NCBI RefSeq assembly: GCF_900109095.1
Contig: NZ_FNYZ01000003.1
Span: forward strand, 248,001 to 312,000
Length of the DNA: 64,000 bases
Direction of reading: 5' to 3'
Origin: Sphingobium sp. AP50
Lineage (GTDB): Bacteria > Pseudomonadota > Alphaproteobacteria > Sphingomonadales > Sphingomonadaceae
Below, one piece after another: positions 44,920-53,453 of the stretch (position 1 is its first letter; each line of letters starts with the position of its first letter). The position numbers were made by a program, and so were the translations under genes. A model generated the notes under the pieces. It was not told where the DNA came from and made no database searches. It saw only the letters and a program-made list of their open reading frames with translations.

Positions 44920-45570
44920 ATGGCGACACGCACGACGATCGAGAAGAACGGGACAAGGAAGACAGGCCGAATCCGCCGTTCGCAGGAAGAGCGCAGCGCA
45001 ACCTCGCGCGCCGGCCTGCTCGACAGCGCCATCCGCCTGATGCGCGAGCGCGGCATCGCCGCCACCAGCATGAGCGAGATCGCGGCCGATGCCAATCTGA
45101 CGCGCGGCGCCATCCAGCATCATTTCAGCAGCCGGGAAGAACTGATCCTGGCCGCCGTGCGCGAACTGGACGACCGGCTGTCGCAGGCGTTCGAACGCTA
45201 TAGCGTGCCCGATGGCGTGCGGGGCATCGACCGCGTTGCCGCCCTATTCGATCAGGTGACGGCGCTGACCGTCTCGCCCGACGCCATCGCCGTCTATGAT
45301 CTGCTAAGCGCCAGCCGTGGCGATCCCGCGCTCAAGGATCGGACGTTGGAATTGCAGCGTCCGCTGACCCAGCAGTTCCGGGAGTTCTGGCGCCGCAATC
45401 TGGACGGCCATATCCCCGCGCCGCTGATCGAAACCAGCCTGGAAATCACCCTGATGATGAGCGAAGGCGCGGCAATGGCGCAATTGCTCAGTCAGACATC
45501 CGACACCATCGGCCGGACCATGGCCGACACCCGCACCATGCTGCTGGAATTTGTCCGCGTCCGCCTCTGA
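44920..45570 (+). CDS. TetR-family transcriptional regulator
   Basis: 216 residues. A basic tail (RKTGRIRRSQEERS) precedes the HTH: AIRLMRERGIAATSMSEIAADANLTRGAIQHHFSSREELI. The ATG at 44920 has a CCGGAAAG site; an in-frame ATG at 44863 lies inside operator B4 and is not credible as start. Since the sole perfect B operator is at its own promoter, I infer that it binds the five B sites and represses the second half of the island until an acyl-CoA or similar ligand appears. A terminator hairpin follows. Confidence 0.93.
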   Translation: MATRTTIEKNGTRKTGRIRRSQEERSATSRAGLLDSAIRLMRERGIAATSMSEIAADANLTRGAIQHHFSSREELILAAVRELDDRLSQAFERYSVPDGVRGIDRVAALFDQVTALTVSPDAIAVYDLLSASRGDPALKDRTLELQRPLTQQFREFWRRNLDGHIPAPLIETSLEITLMMSEGAAMAQLLSQTSDTIGRTMADTRTMLLEFVRVRL

Positions 45571-45580
45571 TCGATAGAAA

Positions 45581-45602
45581 GGGAGCGCCCGAAAGCGCTC
45601 CC
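45581..45602. terminator. Hairpin between converging TetR and TonB receptor genes
   Basis: GGGAGCGC (45581-45588), loop CCGAAA, GCGCTCCC (45595-45602). A TTTC run lies on the leftward side and TCCCCCTATTT on the rightward; probably a bidirectional terminator. Confidence 0.65.
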
Positions 45603-45612
45603 TCCCCCTATT

Positions 45613-47943
45613 TCAGAACTTATATCCCGCCGTCAGACCGAAGGAACGCGGTTCACCCGGCGTTAGCACCGATGCGTTGGACGTCAGCTGATAGGATACA
45701 TAGGCGTCGTTATTGGTCAGGTTGCGCACCCATAAAGCGACTCGGAACGGGCTGCCTGCGGGCGTGAAGCCGACCTCGCCGCCCAGCTTGAACTCCTTGG
45801 TGGAGAAGAGATAGGTGGGGTCGAAATAGAGGCGCGAGGCATAATAGGCATTCACCGTCGCATCGATCTTGCCCCAATCATGCTCATGCTCGTAATTCAG
45901 TGCGATATTGCCGGTGAATTTGGGCGTCTTGAACAGGCGCTTGTTCTTTAGATCCACCAGTTCGCCGTTGACGAAGCCACCATAGGTGCCCGGCGGCAAC
46001 GCAACCTGTGCACCCGGAAAACGGTCATAACGCGCGCGGGGAATATAGGACGCGCCCGCCCGCAGGCTGAAATCATCGTTCAGGGTCAGCGTGCCTTCCG
46101 CATCGAAGCCGTAAATGGTGGCGCTGGCGGCGTTCTGGATGGCGATGACCGTGCCACCGGCACCCAGGCTGGCCTGCACCTGCACATCGCTATAGTCATA
46201 ATAGAAAGCCGCCAGGTTGAACGTATAGGCGCCGCTCTTCGCCGTCTTGAAGCCCATTTCATATGCAGTGATCTTTTCCGGCCGCACGCTGGGCAGCGGG
46301 TTGGCACTGCCCTGAATATAGGCGGCATTGCCCCCCGGGATCAGGCCCGATTTGAAGCCTTTCGACCATGTCGCATAAATGTTGGTGCGATCGGCGATTT
46401 CGTACATCAATGATATGCGCGGCGTCCAGGCATCGTCCTTGATCGGGACCAGCGGCGAAGCCGCCCCGCCGAAGAAGGATGTCGTGCCGCTCTTTTTCTC
46501 ATCGCTATAGCGGATGCCCGCAACGCCGGTCAGCCGATCGGTGAATTTGAACGTCCCCTCGACAAAGAGGCCGATCGCCTTCGTCTTGATGCCGGTATTA
46601 TAGGTGAAGATGGACGGATAATTCACCGACAGGTCGCCAGCGGGGAAAGCCCCCGTGGCAAAATCGCTGACCCGCACGTCGACCACCGACGTTCCACGAT
46701 AATAGTTTGCCCCGGCAACAAAGCTGAAAATGCCGAAATCCTTTGAGGAGAAAAGCAGTTCCTGCTGGAAGGTCTTGTCCAATATCGTGTCGAACGGCGC
46801 GACGCAGCCAACCCCCGCCCCGACATTGGCGATTTCCAGACAATCGGGCGAATAGGTCGCATCGGAATCGACATATTCCCGACTGCGCGCGCGCGACCAC
46901 GCCGCGGTCGACGTAAACTGCCCCATATCCAGATCCCATTTGATCCGCATGCTGGCGCCGCGCCCTTCAACGGAGGCATTGGGCCGGAGCGCATCATAGG
47001 CATATTGCCAGGGCCGCTTGCCCACGATGTAATTATAGGGATTGCCATTGGCGTCGTTCAGTTGCGCCGGTCCCGTCGCCGTGCCGCCATATTGCACGAC
47101 GCCGATCTGGCCGCGATCGGACTCCCATTCGTTCCAATATCCCGACAACAGCACATCCAGATTGTCGGTCGGCGTCAGGCGCAGTTTGCCGCGCAGCAGC
47201 TTGTCCTCCAGATACATCATGCGATCGCTGCCGAATGCCTGCCGCACGCTATCTGACACCTGCGAATAGGCGACATTGCGCCCATATCCGTTGCTCTTGC
47301 GATAGGAGAAGGCCAGGCTGGCCGCCAGCAAATCTTCCACGATCGGCCCGGAGACAAAGCCTTTGAACGACAGGTCATAGGCCGACCGGCTTGACCCCGC
47401 ACCGTCATAATAGCCGGTTGTGACATCGACCTTCCCCGCAACGTCATTGCCCGGTTCCCTGGTCGAAATGCGGATAGCGCCGCCGGTTGCGTTACGCCCG
47501 AAAAGCGTGCCCTGCGGCCCCTTCAGCACTTCGATCTGCTCGACATCGGGCAGCGACAGGATCGACCCGGCGAAGCTGGAAACATAGACATTGTCGAGAT
47601 AGATGGCGATCGGATTTTCCGCGCCCGCCGTGACGACCGTAGTGGAAATGCCGCGCAGCGACGGGTTGAGGAAGCTGCTCTGCTGCTGGAAGACAAGCCC
47701 CGGCGTCAGTTGCTGAAGGCCGCGACTATCGGTTACGCCCGCCCGCGCCAGTTGCTCGGCGGACTGCACTGCCACTGTCAGCGGCACCTCCTCCAACCTT
47801 TGTTCGCGGCGCTGCGCCGTCACGATGATGTCGGCCTGCTGGCGGGCGGCGCTGCCGGCCCCATCCTCCTGCGCCATCGCCACATGATTCAATTGCGCAA
47901 TCGCAATGAGCGATGCGCACAACAACAGCCTGTTGCTCGTCAT
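45613..47943 (-). CDS. TonB-dependent receptor
   Basis: 776 residues. Signal peptide MTSNRLLLCASLIAIAQLNHVAMA, TonB box region ADIIVTAQRREQRLEEVP, plug with SLRGIST and IEVLKGPQGTLFGRNATGGAI, barrel ending FGLTAGYKF. GGGGAGAGGA precedes ATG 47943. Operator B5 lies 131 bases upstream. By position it is the uptake protein of the B-regulated half, parallel to the receptors at 13763 and 30513. Confidence 0.95.
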   Translation of the reverse strand: MTSNRLLLCASLIAIAQLNHVAMAQEDGAGSAARQQADIIVTAQRREQRLEEVPLTVAVQSAEQLARAGVTDSRGLQQLTPGLVFQQQSSFLNPSLRGISTTVVTAGAENPIAIYLDNVYVSSFAGSILSLPDVEQIEVLKGPQGTLFGRNATGGAIRISTREPGNDVAGKVDVTTGYYDGAGSSRSAYDLSFKGFVSGPIVEDLLAASLAFSYRKSNGYGRNVAYSQVSDSVRQAFGSDRMMYLEDKLLRGKLRLTPTDNLDVLLSGYWNEWESDRGQIGVVQYGGTATGPAQLNDANGNPYNYIVGKRPWQYAYDALRPNASVEGRGASMRIKWDLDMGQFTSTAAWSRARSREYVDSDATYSPDCLEIANVGAGVGCVAPFDTILDKTFQQELLFSSKDFGIFSFVAGANYYRGTSVVDVRVSDFATGAFPAGDLSVNYPSIFTYNTGIKTKAIGLFVEGTFKFTDRLTGVAGIRYSDEKKSGTTSFFGGAASPLVPIKDDAWTPRISLMYEIADRTNIYATWSKGFKSGLIPGGNAAYIQGSANPLPSVRPEKITAYEMGFKTAKSGAYTFNLAAFYYDYSDVQVQASLGAGGTVIAIQNAASATIYGFDAEGTLTLNDDFSLRAGASYIPRARYDRFPGAQVALPPGTYGGFVNGELVDLKNKRLFKTPKFTGNIALNYEHEHDWGKIDATVNAYYASRLYFDPTYLFSTKEFKLGGEVGFTPAGSPFRVALWVRNLTNNDAYVSYQLTSNASVLTPGEPRSFGLTAGYKF

Positions 47944-48073
47944 GCCAATCCTCTCCCCATGTCGCGCCGCATTCGGGCGCTCTTCTTTTGTCAACGGGAT
48001 GTACGGATCGGCTATGCACTCACCCTGCCGTCCGCACGCCATATGGTTAGCGTGCTTACCGCAATGAGTAAAG

Positions 48074-48099
48074 ACATACATTCATGTTTGAATGTAAAT
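48074..48099. promoter_or_regulatory. Operator B5
   Basis: ACATACATTC-N6-GAATGTAAAT, just after the ACAD stop (48113) and upstream of the leftward TonB receptor. Perfect 7-bp core TACATTC/GAATGTA. Confidence 0.75.
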
Positions 48100-48112
48100 T
48101 ACAGGCAGGTCA

Positions 48113-49282
48113 TCACTTCTTGAACAGGTCGCGCCCGATGATCTGCTTCATCACCTCGGCGGCGCCGCCCGCGATGCGGACGATGCGTGCGTCGACATAG
48201 GCACGGGCGATCGGATATTCGGTCATATAGCCATAGCCGCCAAAGAATTGCAGGCATTGATCAACGACCTTCACATGCAGGTTGGTGACGACCAGCTTCA
48301 CCTTGGCCGCTTCCACCCCGGTCAGTTCTCCGGCCAGAAAACGCTTGATGCACCAGTCGGTGAAGACACGGGCCGACAGCACTTCGGCCGACAATTCCGC
48401 CAGAACGAACTGGGTGTTCTGGAAATCCGCCAGCGTCTGACCAAACATCTTGCGTTCGGACGTATAATCGACCGTCCATTGGATCGCCGCTTCCGCCACG
48501 CAGATGCTGCGCACGGCCTGCGTCAGCCGTTCCTGCGCCAGCTTGCCCATCATGATGCCAAAGCCGCCGCCTTCCGTGCCCAGCAGGCGATGGAGCGGCG
48601 CGCGGACATCCTCCAGGAAGATTTCCGACGTATCCTGTGCCTTGAGGCCGATCTTCTCCAGATTCCGGCCGCGCTTGAACCCATCCTGATGCGTGTCGAC
48701 CGCGATCAGGCTGACGCCCTTGGCGCCGGCCGCCGGATCGGTCTTGCAGGCGCAGACCATGACATCGGCAAGCTGGCCGTTGGAAATATAGACCTTCTGC
48801 CCATTGAGAACATAATCGTCACCGTCGCGCACGGCCCGCGTGCGGATTTCCTTGACGTCGGACCCGGCGCCCGGCTCGGTCAGGCCCAGCGCGCCGATAT
48901 ACTCGCCCGTCACCATTTTCGGCAGGACGTCCTGCTTCAATTCCTCGGTGCCGGCCGCCAAAATATAAGGCGCGACCATCTCCGAATGCACCATGAAGCC
49001 GGGGCCGGTAATGCCCTTCTTCGCCAGTTCCTCGATGATCACGACATTGTAGAGCCAGTCCGCGCCGAAGCCGCCATAGGCCTCCGGAATATTGGGGCAA
49101 AGAATGCCGACCTCGCCCGCGCGCTTCCATATCTTGCGGGGGACGACCTCGTCCTTTTCCCATTGATGATGGTTTGGCACCAGTTCTTCGTCGACGAAGC
49201 GGGCCACCGTCTCGCGAAATTGCTCATGCTCGGCGGAGAATATGCCCCGGCCGCCATCATTGCGCAGCAGCGGGTCAGCCAT
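48113..49282 (-). CDS. Acyl-CoA dehydrogenase
   Basis: 389 residues, complete ACAD: ALGLTEPGAGSDVKEIRTRAV, NGQKVYISNG, FGQTLADFQNTQFVLAEL and a QFFGGYGYMTEYP end. The base Glu is likely the one in KLAQERLTQAV (isovaleryl-type position), since the MCAD-type position is Gly (RIAGGAAE). GAGG upstream; its start overlaps the end of the CitE-like gene by 8 bases. Last gene of the five-gene beta-oxidation operon read from 53274. Confidence 0.94.
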   Translation of the reverse strand: MADPLLRNDGGRGIFSAEHEQFRETVARFVDEELVPNHHQWEKDEVVPRKIWKRAGEVGILCPNIPEAYGGFGADWLYNVVIIEELAKKGITGPGFMVHSEMVAPYILAAGTEELKQDVLPKMVTGEYIGALGLTEPGAGSDVKEIRTRAVRDGDDYVLNGQKVYISNGQLADVMVCACKTDPAAGAKGVSLIAVDTHQDGFKRGRNLEKIGLKAQDTSEIFLEDVRAPLHRLLGTEGGGFGIMMGKLAQERLTQAVRSICVAEAAIQWTVDYTSERKMFGQTLADFQNTQFVLAELSAEVLSARVFTDWCIKRFLAGELTGVEAAKVKLVVTNLHVKVVDQCLQFFGGYGYMTEYPIARAYVDARIVRIAGGAAEVMKQIIGRDLFKK

Positions 49283-50171
49283 GACGCGCCTCATGCATGG
49301 CAAGCGTACGTTGCGCCTGTTTCAGGTGCGGAATATCCAGCATCTTTCCGTCCAGTCCCAAAGTCCCCGAATCCGGGTTGGCGGCGAACAAATCGACCAC
49401 CCGGCGGGCAAAATCCACCTCCGCCGGCGATGGCGAGAAGCTCTCATTGATGATGTCGACCTGCGCCGGATGGATGGCCACGCGCCCCGAAAAGCCTTCC
49501 GCCCGCGCCGCCATGCAGGATGCGTGCAAGCCATCGGGATCGCGAAAATCGACGTACAGCGTATCGACCGCTTCCACGCCTGCGGCATGTGCGCCGAGCA
49601 GACAGAGGGAACGAACCATCTTGTAGGTCAGTGTCCATTGCCCGCTCTCGTCGGTATTGCCACTCGCCCCGACGGCGGAACTCAGATCCTCCGCCCCCCA
49701 GGTCAGGCCATAGAGGCGGTCGAGGCCCGCTCCTGCATAGTCGCCCAGCCGGAAGGGCGAAATCGCCGTCTCCGTCGCCACCGGCAAAATGCGGATTGAT
49801 CCCACTTCGATCCCGGCCGCCGTTTCCAGGGCAGACAGATAATGGCTGACCTGCGCCACATCCTGCGGCCCATTCACCTTGGGCAACATGATGCCATCGG
49901 GGGTGGCCGAAACGATCGCGGCCAGATCCTCCAGCGTCCAGGGCGTATCGAGCGGGTTCACCCGCACCCAATATTGCGCCTTGCGCTGGCTCTTTGGCCG
50001 TTCCTTGATGAACGCTGGCACCATTTCGCGCGCCACCGGCTTGCGCGCCACGGCCACGGCATCCTCCAGATCGAAGATGAAGGCGTCAGCGGCTGTGCCA
50101 TCGACCTTCCCCATCTTCTTCTCGCTGTCCCCCGGAATGAACAGGAAGGACCGGATCGGCAGGTCGCTCAT
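49275..50171 (-). CDS. HpcH/HpaI aldolase/citrate-lyase family (CitE-like) CoA ester lyase
   Basis: 298 residues with TIM-barrel motifs: SFLFIPGDSEKKMGK, FIFDLEDAV (metal Asp/Glu), VRVNPLDTPW, GIMLPKV, and GLTWGAEDLSSAVG. The group includes malyl-CoA and (3S)-citramalyl-CoA lyases, so it can cleave a hydroxyacyl-CoA by a retro-aldol/Claisen reaction. Its ATG overlaps the stop of the MaoC gene (ATGA). It may complete or replace the thiolase step for branched substrates. Confidence 0.92.
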   Translation of the reverse strand: MSDLPIRSFLFIPGDSEKKMGKVDGTAADAFIFDLEDAVAVARKPVAREMVPAFIKERPKSQRKAQYWVRVNPLDTPWTLEDLAAIVSATPDGIMLPKVNGPQDVAQVSHYLSALETAAGIEVGSIRILPVATETAISPFRLGDYAGAGLDRLYGLTWGAEDLSSAVGASGNTDESGQWTLTYKMVRSLCLLGAHAAGVEAVDTLYVDFRDPDGLHASCMAARAEGFSGRVAIHPAQVDIINESFSPSPAEVDFARRVVDLFAANPDSGTLGLDGKMLDIPHLKQAQRTLAMHEARHG

Positions 50172-50626
50172 GCGTCCACCGGCTGCTTAAGCTGCAATCC
50201 CGACCGCTTGCAACTGGCGACCAGCTCATCCTTTTGATTGAACGCCTGATGCAGGAAAGTGACGATGCCCGCTTCCGGCCGCGATTTGGACTCCCGCAGT
50301 TCGATAACCTCGGTCACGACATGGATGGTGTCGCCCGCGAACAGCGGATTGGGAAAGCGCACCTCGTCCCAGCCCAGATTGGCGACCGCCGTACCCAGCG
50401 TCGTATCGCCCACCGAAATGCCGACCATCAGGCCCAGCGTGAAGGCCGAATTCATCAGCGGGCGCCCGAACGGCGTCCCCTTCATATATTCGGCGTCGAT
50501 GTGCAACTGCGCCGGATTATGCGTCAGCGTCGACATCAACAGATTGTCGGTTTCCGTCAGTGTACGGCGGATCGGGTGATGAAACACCTGCCCGACTTCC
50601 AATGCATCAAACCAGACACCAGCCAT
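50168..50626 (-). CDS. MaoC-like dehydratase (single hotdog)
   Basis: 152 residues. VGQVFHHPIRRTLTETDNLLMSTLTHNPAQLHIDAEYM contains the Asp/His hydratase region, FRPNPLFAGDTI-like loop follows. It would hydrate the enoyl-CoA made by the ACAD to a 3-hydroxyacyl-CoA. The start overlaps the thiolase stop by one base (TAATG). No 3-hydroxyacyl-CoA dehydrogenase lies in the operon, so the alcohol may go to a separate SDR or be cleaved directly. Confidence 0.9.
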   Translation of the reverse strand: MAGVWFDALEVGQVFHHPIRRTLTETDNLLMSTLTHNPAQLHIDAEYMKGTPFGRPLMNSAFTLGLMVGISVGDTTLGTAVANLGWDEVRFPNPLFAGDTIHVVTEVIELRESKSRPEAGIVTFLHQAFNQKDELVASCKRSGLQLKQPVDA

Positions 50627-51822
50627 TATGCGAGCCCCAGAACAGAGATGGCCGCGATCCCCTGATAGGGAACACCGCCCAGATTATGCGTCACGCCGAT
50701 CGACGGCGACGACATTTGCCGTTCGCCCGCCCGGCCGAGCAATTGATTGTAGATTTCATAGGCCATGCGCAGCCCCGATGCGCCGATCGGATGGCCGAAG
50801 CATTTGAGGCCGCCGTCGATCTGGCACGGCATGGCGCCATCGCGATCATAGCGCCCGTCGAGAATATCGAACACCGCTCGACCATCGTCGGAAAAGCCCA
50901 GATCCTCCATCGTCACTAGTTCGGTGATCGAGAAGCAATCATGTACTTCGCTCAGATGCACCTGGCTGCGCGGATCGGTGATGCCCGCTTCCTTATAGGC
51001 CCGCGCGGCGGCCGCACGGGTCGTCGCGACATAGCTGCCGTCCCACGCATTGGTCTGCGTCTCGCGCCCCGAACTCGTCGCCAGTTGCAGCGCCTTGATC
51101 GTCACCAGATCACTCTTGCCCAGCGCTCTCGCAATCTCGGGCGTCGTCACGATGGCGCAGGCCGATCCGTCCGACACGCCCGAACAGTCGAACAAGCCCA
51201 GCGGATCGGAAATCATCGGCGCGTTCATGATGGTTTCCATCGACACCGCCTTCTGGAAATGCGCCTTGGGGCTATATTGCCCATTCTGATGGCTCTTCCA
51301 CGACACATGGCTGATCGCGCGCTTCAGATCTTCCTTCGACGTGCCATATTTGGACCGATAATAGGGCGCCAATTGCGCAAAGCCCGCCGGCGCCGATCCC
51401 ATCGGCATCCACATATCGTTGAACGTGCCTTTGAACGGTGGGGGCAGTCCGCCAAAGCCGGTATCCTTCAGCTTTTCCGCACCGATGGCGAGCGCGATGT
51501 CAGCCGCGCCGCTAGCCACCGCATAGGTCGCGCCGCGCAGCGCCTCCGTTCCGGTGGCACACATATTCTCGACGCGGCTGACCGGTATGCCCTCCAGCCG
51601 CAGCGCCATGGCCGCAGGAATGGAGGAGTTGCCGACATTGATGCCATCCCCCCAGCAGCCGAACCAGGCCGCGTCGATCTGCTTGCGCTCGATCCCCGCA
51701 TCCGCCAGCGCTTCCTCGAACGCTTCCTTCATCAGGTCGGGCGATCCCGCATCCCAACGCTCGCCGAACTTGGAGCATCCCATGCCCAATATGGCGACCT
51801 TGTCCTTGATCCCTGTTGCCAT
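50626..51822 (-). CDS. SCP2-type thiolase/aldolase
   Basis: 398 residues. Nucleophile-region Cys88 in ENMCATGTEAL, HDCFSITE, and LKCFGHPIGASG; the conventional Cys and His positions are kept, unlike the retro-aldolase Ltp2. GAGGAG precedes the ATG. Directly downstream of the HMGS/DUF35 fusion: SCP2 thiolases of this group work in complexes with DUF35 proteins, so the two probably associate. Releases acetyl- or propionyl-CoA from a 3-ketoacyl-CoA (or by retro-aldol cleavage). Confidence 0.93.
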   Translation of the reverse strand: MATGIKDKVAILGMGCSKFGERWDAGSPDLMKEAFEEALADAGIERKQIDAAWFGCWGDGINVGNSSIPAAMALRLEGIPVSRVENMCATGTEALRGATYAVASGAADIALAIGAEKLKDTGFGGLPPPFKGTFNDMWMPMGSAPAGFAQLAPYYRSKYGTSKEDLKRAISHVSWKSHQNGQYSPKAHFQKAVSMETIMNAPMISDPLGLFDCSGVSDGSACAIVTTPEIARALGKSDLVTIKALQLATSSGRETQTNAWDGSYVATTRAAAARAYKEAGITDPRSQVHLSEVHDCFSITELVTMEDLGFSDDGRAVFDILDGRYDRDGAMPCQIDGGLKCFGHPIGASGLRMAYEIYNQLLGRAGERQMSSPSIGVTHNLGGVPYQGIAAISVLGLA

Positions 51823-51834
51823 GGCTCTTGCTCC

Positions 51835-53274
51835 TCAGGCCGCGCCCAGCGGCGTCGATTTCCAGAAATAACGGTTATAGCCGCGCTGCCGGTCCTTTTC
51901 CTTGATGCGGTAGACCATCCGCAGCTTTGCGCCGGTATCGATCCCCTCCTTGCCGATATCGACCATCTCCATCAGTACCCGCGCGCCGCTGTCGAACCGG
52001 ACGAAGCCGACCCACAAGGGCGGGGAGGGATGATAGGATAGCCAGTCGGCGGTGGAGGTCAGCACCTCCGCCTGCTCATCGCGCAGCGACACATCGCTGA
52101 ACCCTTCGGCCGACGCATGGCATTGCACGCAATATTGCAGCTGCGGGAACTGCACCGTCCCGCAGCTGCCGCACTTGCCGGCATTGAACCCTTCCAACTG
52201 GCCGGCAGAGCGATATTGTTCGGTCAGCGCCGTCTTGGCGCTCTTTTCCGATCGCATGCCCCATTCCGCTTCCAGCCCGCCATAGAAGGACAGGAGCCGC
52301 AAATAGCTGTCGGTCGGCAGGGCGTCGGCAATGCAACCGGCGACGCCCCGCGCCGGTTGGGCATTGCCGATCGCGTCCGTTACCTCGAAAATCAGGGCAT
52401 CGGCGCCCTGCCCGAAGCCGACCAGCAATATGCGCTCGCCCGGCTTCGCCTTTTCCAGCGTTGCCGCCAGCATCAGCAGCGCATGCGCCGCGCCGGCATA
52501 GCCCACCCCATCTTCCAGCCCGCCAGCGACAGCGCCAGCAAATTTCACCTTCTTCGCGACGGCATCTGCCGCACCCTTCAGATAGGATGGCATGACGAAA
52601 TGCTGGATATCGGCAATGTCGATCTGCGCATCGGCCAAAGCCGCCCGGATCGCCGCCGGGGCGATCTTGGCATAGCCTTCATCGCGCACCCACCGCTCTT
52701 CCCAAACATAGTCGCTGCTTGCATCGTCCGACCGGAAATGGTCGACAAAGACGCTGTTGATGCTGGCCGACCCAATCAGCCGCGCCACCACATCCTGATC
52801 CGACAGGAGGAAGGCTGCCGCCCCCGCGCCAAAGCTCAGCTCCTGCCCACTGGCTGGCTTGCCGAACGGATTGTCGGCCGCGATCACCAGTTCCGGTCGT
52901 CCCCCTTTCAACGCCTGCAACAGCGCCGACGTGCCTGCCCGCTGCGACCCGGAGGCGTCCGATGTGGCGATGGTCGATGGCGCGCCGATCGCCCCGGCGA
53001 CGATGGCGGCGTTCTGAAGATCGGCATAGGGCAGATTGGTCGATGCCAACCGCAGCCCGTCGATGCCCGCCAGATCGCCCGATCCCGCGGCATCGCGCGC
53101 CGCCTCCACCGCCATGGTGATGGCATCCTCATCCCAACTGGTGAAGGCGCGGCTGCCCTTGGCCTGCCCCTTCAAACCCGGCGCCATCCACGCATGAGCA
53201 GCGGCGATGATCGACCGTTCGATCCGAAGGCGGGGAACATAGGCGCCAAAGCGCGCAATACCGATATCCGTCAT
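51835..53274 (-). CDS. HMG-CoA-synthase-like domain fused to a DUF35 OB-fold/zinc-ribbon domain
   Basis: 479 residues. Residues 1-350 are a thiolase-fold HMGS/KAS-III-like domain; 365-479 is DUF35 with a zinc ribbon (Cys368, Cys371, Cys382, Cys385 in CGSCGTVQFPQLQYCVQC) and an OB fold (WVGFVRFDSGARVLMEMVDIG). At the nucleophile position (CxxGT in HMGS) the sequence is SDASGSQRAGTSAL: Gln111 replaces Cys, so no acyl-enzyme can form. This recalls the KSQ decarboxylase domains of polyketide loading modules or a structural pseudoenzyme. First gene of the operon with thiolase, MaoC, lyase and ACAD. Confidence 0.86.
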   Translation of the reverse strand: MTDIGIARFGAYVPRLRIERSIIAAAHAWMAPGLKGQAKGSRAFTSWDEDAITMAVEAARDAAGSGDLAGIDGLRLASTNLPYADLQNAAIVAGAIGAPSTIATSDASGSQRAGTSALLQALKGGRPELVIAADNPFGKPASGQELSFGAGAAAFLLSDQDVVARLIGSASINSVFVDHFRSDDASSDYVWEERWVRDEGYAKIAPAAIRAALADAQIDIADIQHFVMPSYLKGAADAVAKKVKFAGAVAGGLEDGVGYAGAAHALLMLAATLEKAKPGERILLVGFGQGADALIFEVTDAIGNAQPARGVAGCIADALPTDSYLRLLSFYGGLEAEWGMRSEKSAKTALTEQYRSAGQLEGFNAGKCGSCGTVQFPQLQYCVQCHASAEGFSDVSLRDEQAEVLTSTADWLSYHPSPPLWVGFVRFDSGARVLMEMVDIGKEGIDTGAKLRMVYRIKEKDRQRGYNRYFWKSTPLGAA

Positions 53275-53453
53275 GCACCTCACCTGCTTGGGGCCATGGC
53301 CCCTTTTCTGGTTGCGTCGGGCGGCATTACGCCGCGGAGAGGCCATCGCCTCTCGATTGATAAAGATTTAGTGCGCTATAGTACTTTATGCAAGTGACTT
53401 ATTATCGGCCCTGTCCTATTATGCGGGGACAAGACAGGAAGGGAGAGGTTCGG

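Noticed and set aside
49275-50171. Citrate lyase beta subunit (citE)
   Set aside because: The other citrate-lyase subunits are absent and the operon is a beta-oxidation set; a CoA-ester lyase is the better reading.
53360-53400. A-type operator upstream of the thiolase operon
   Set aside because: GCGCTATAGTACTTT resembles the family loosely but has CTATAG, not CTAG, and no dyad match beyond chance.
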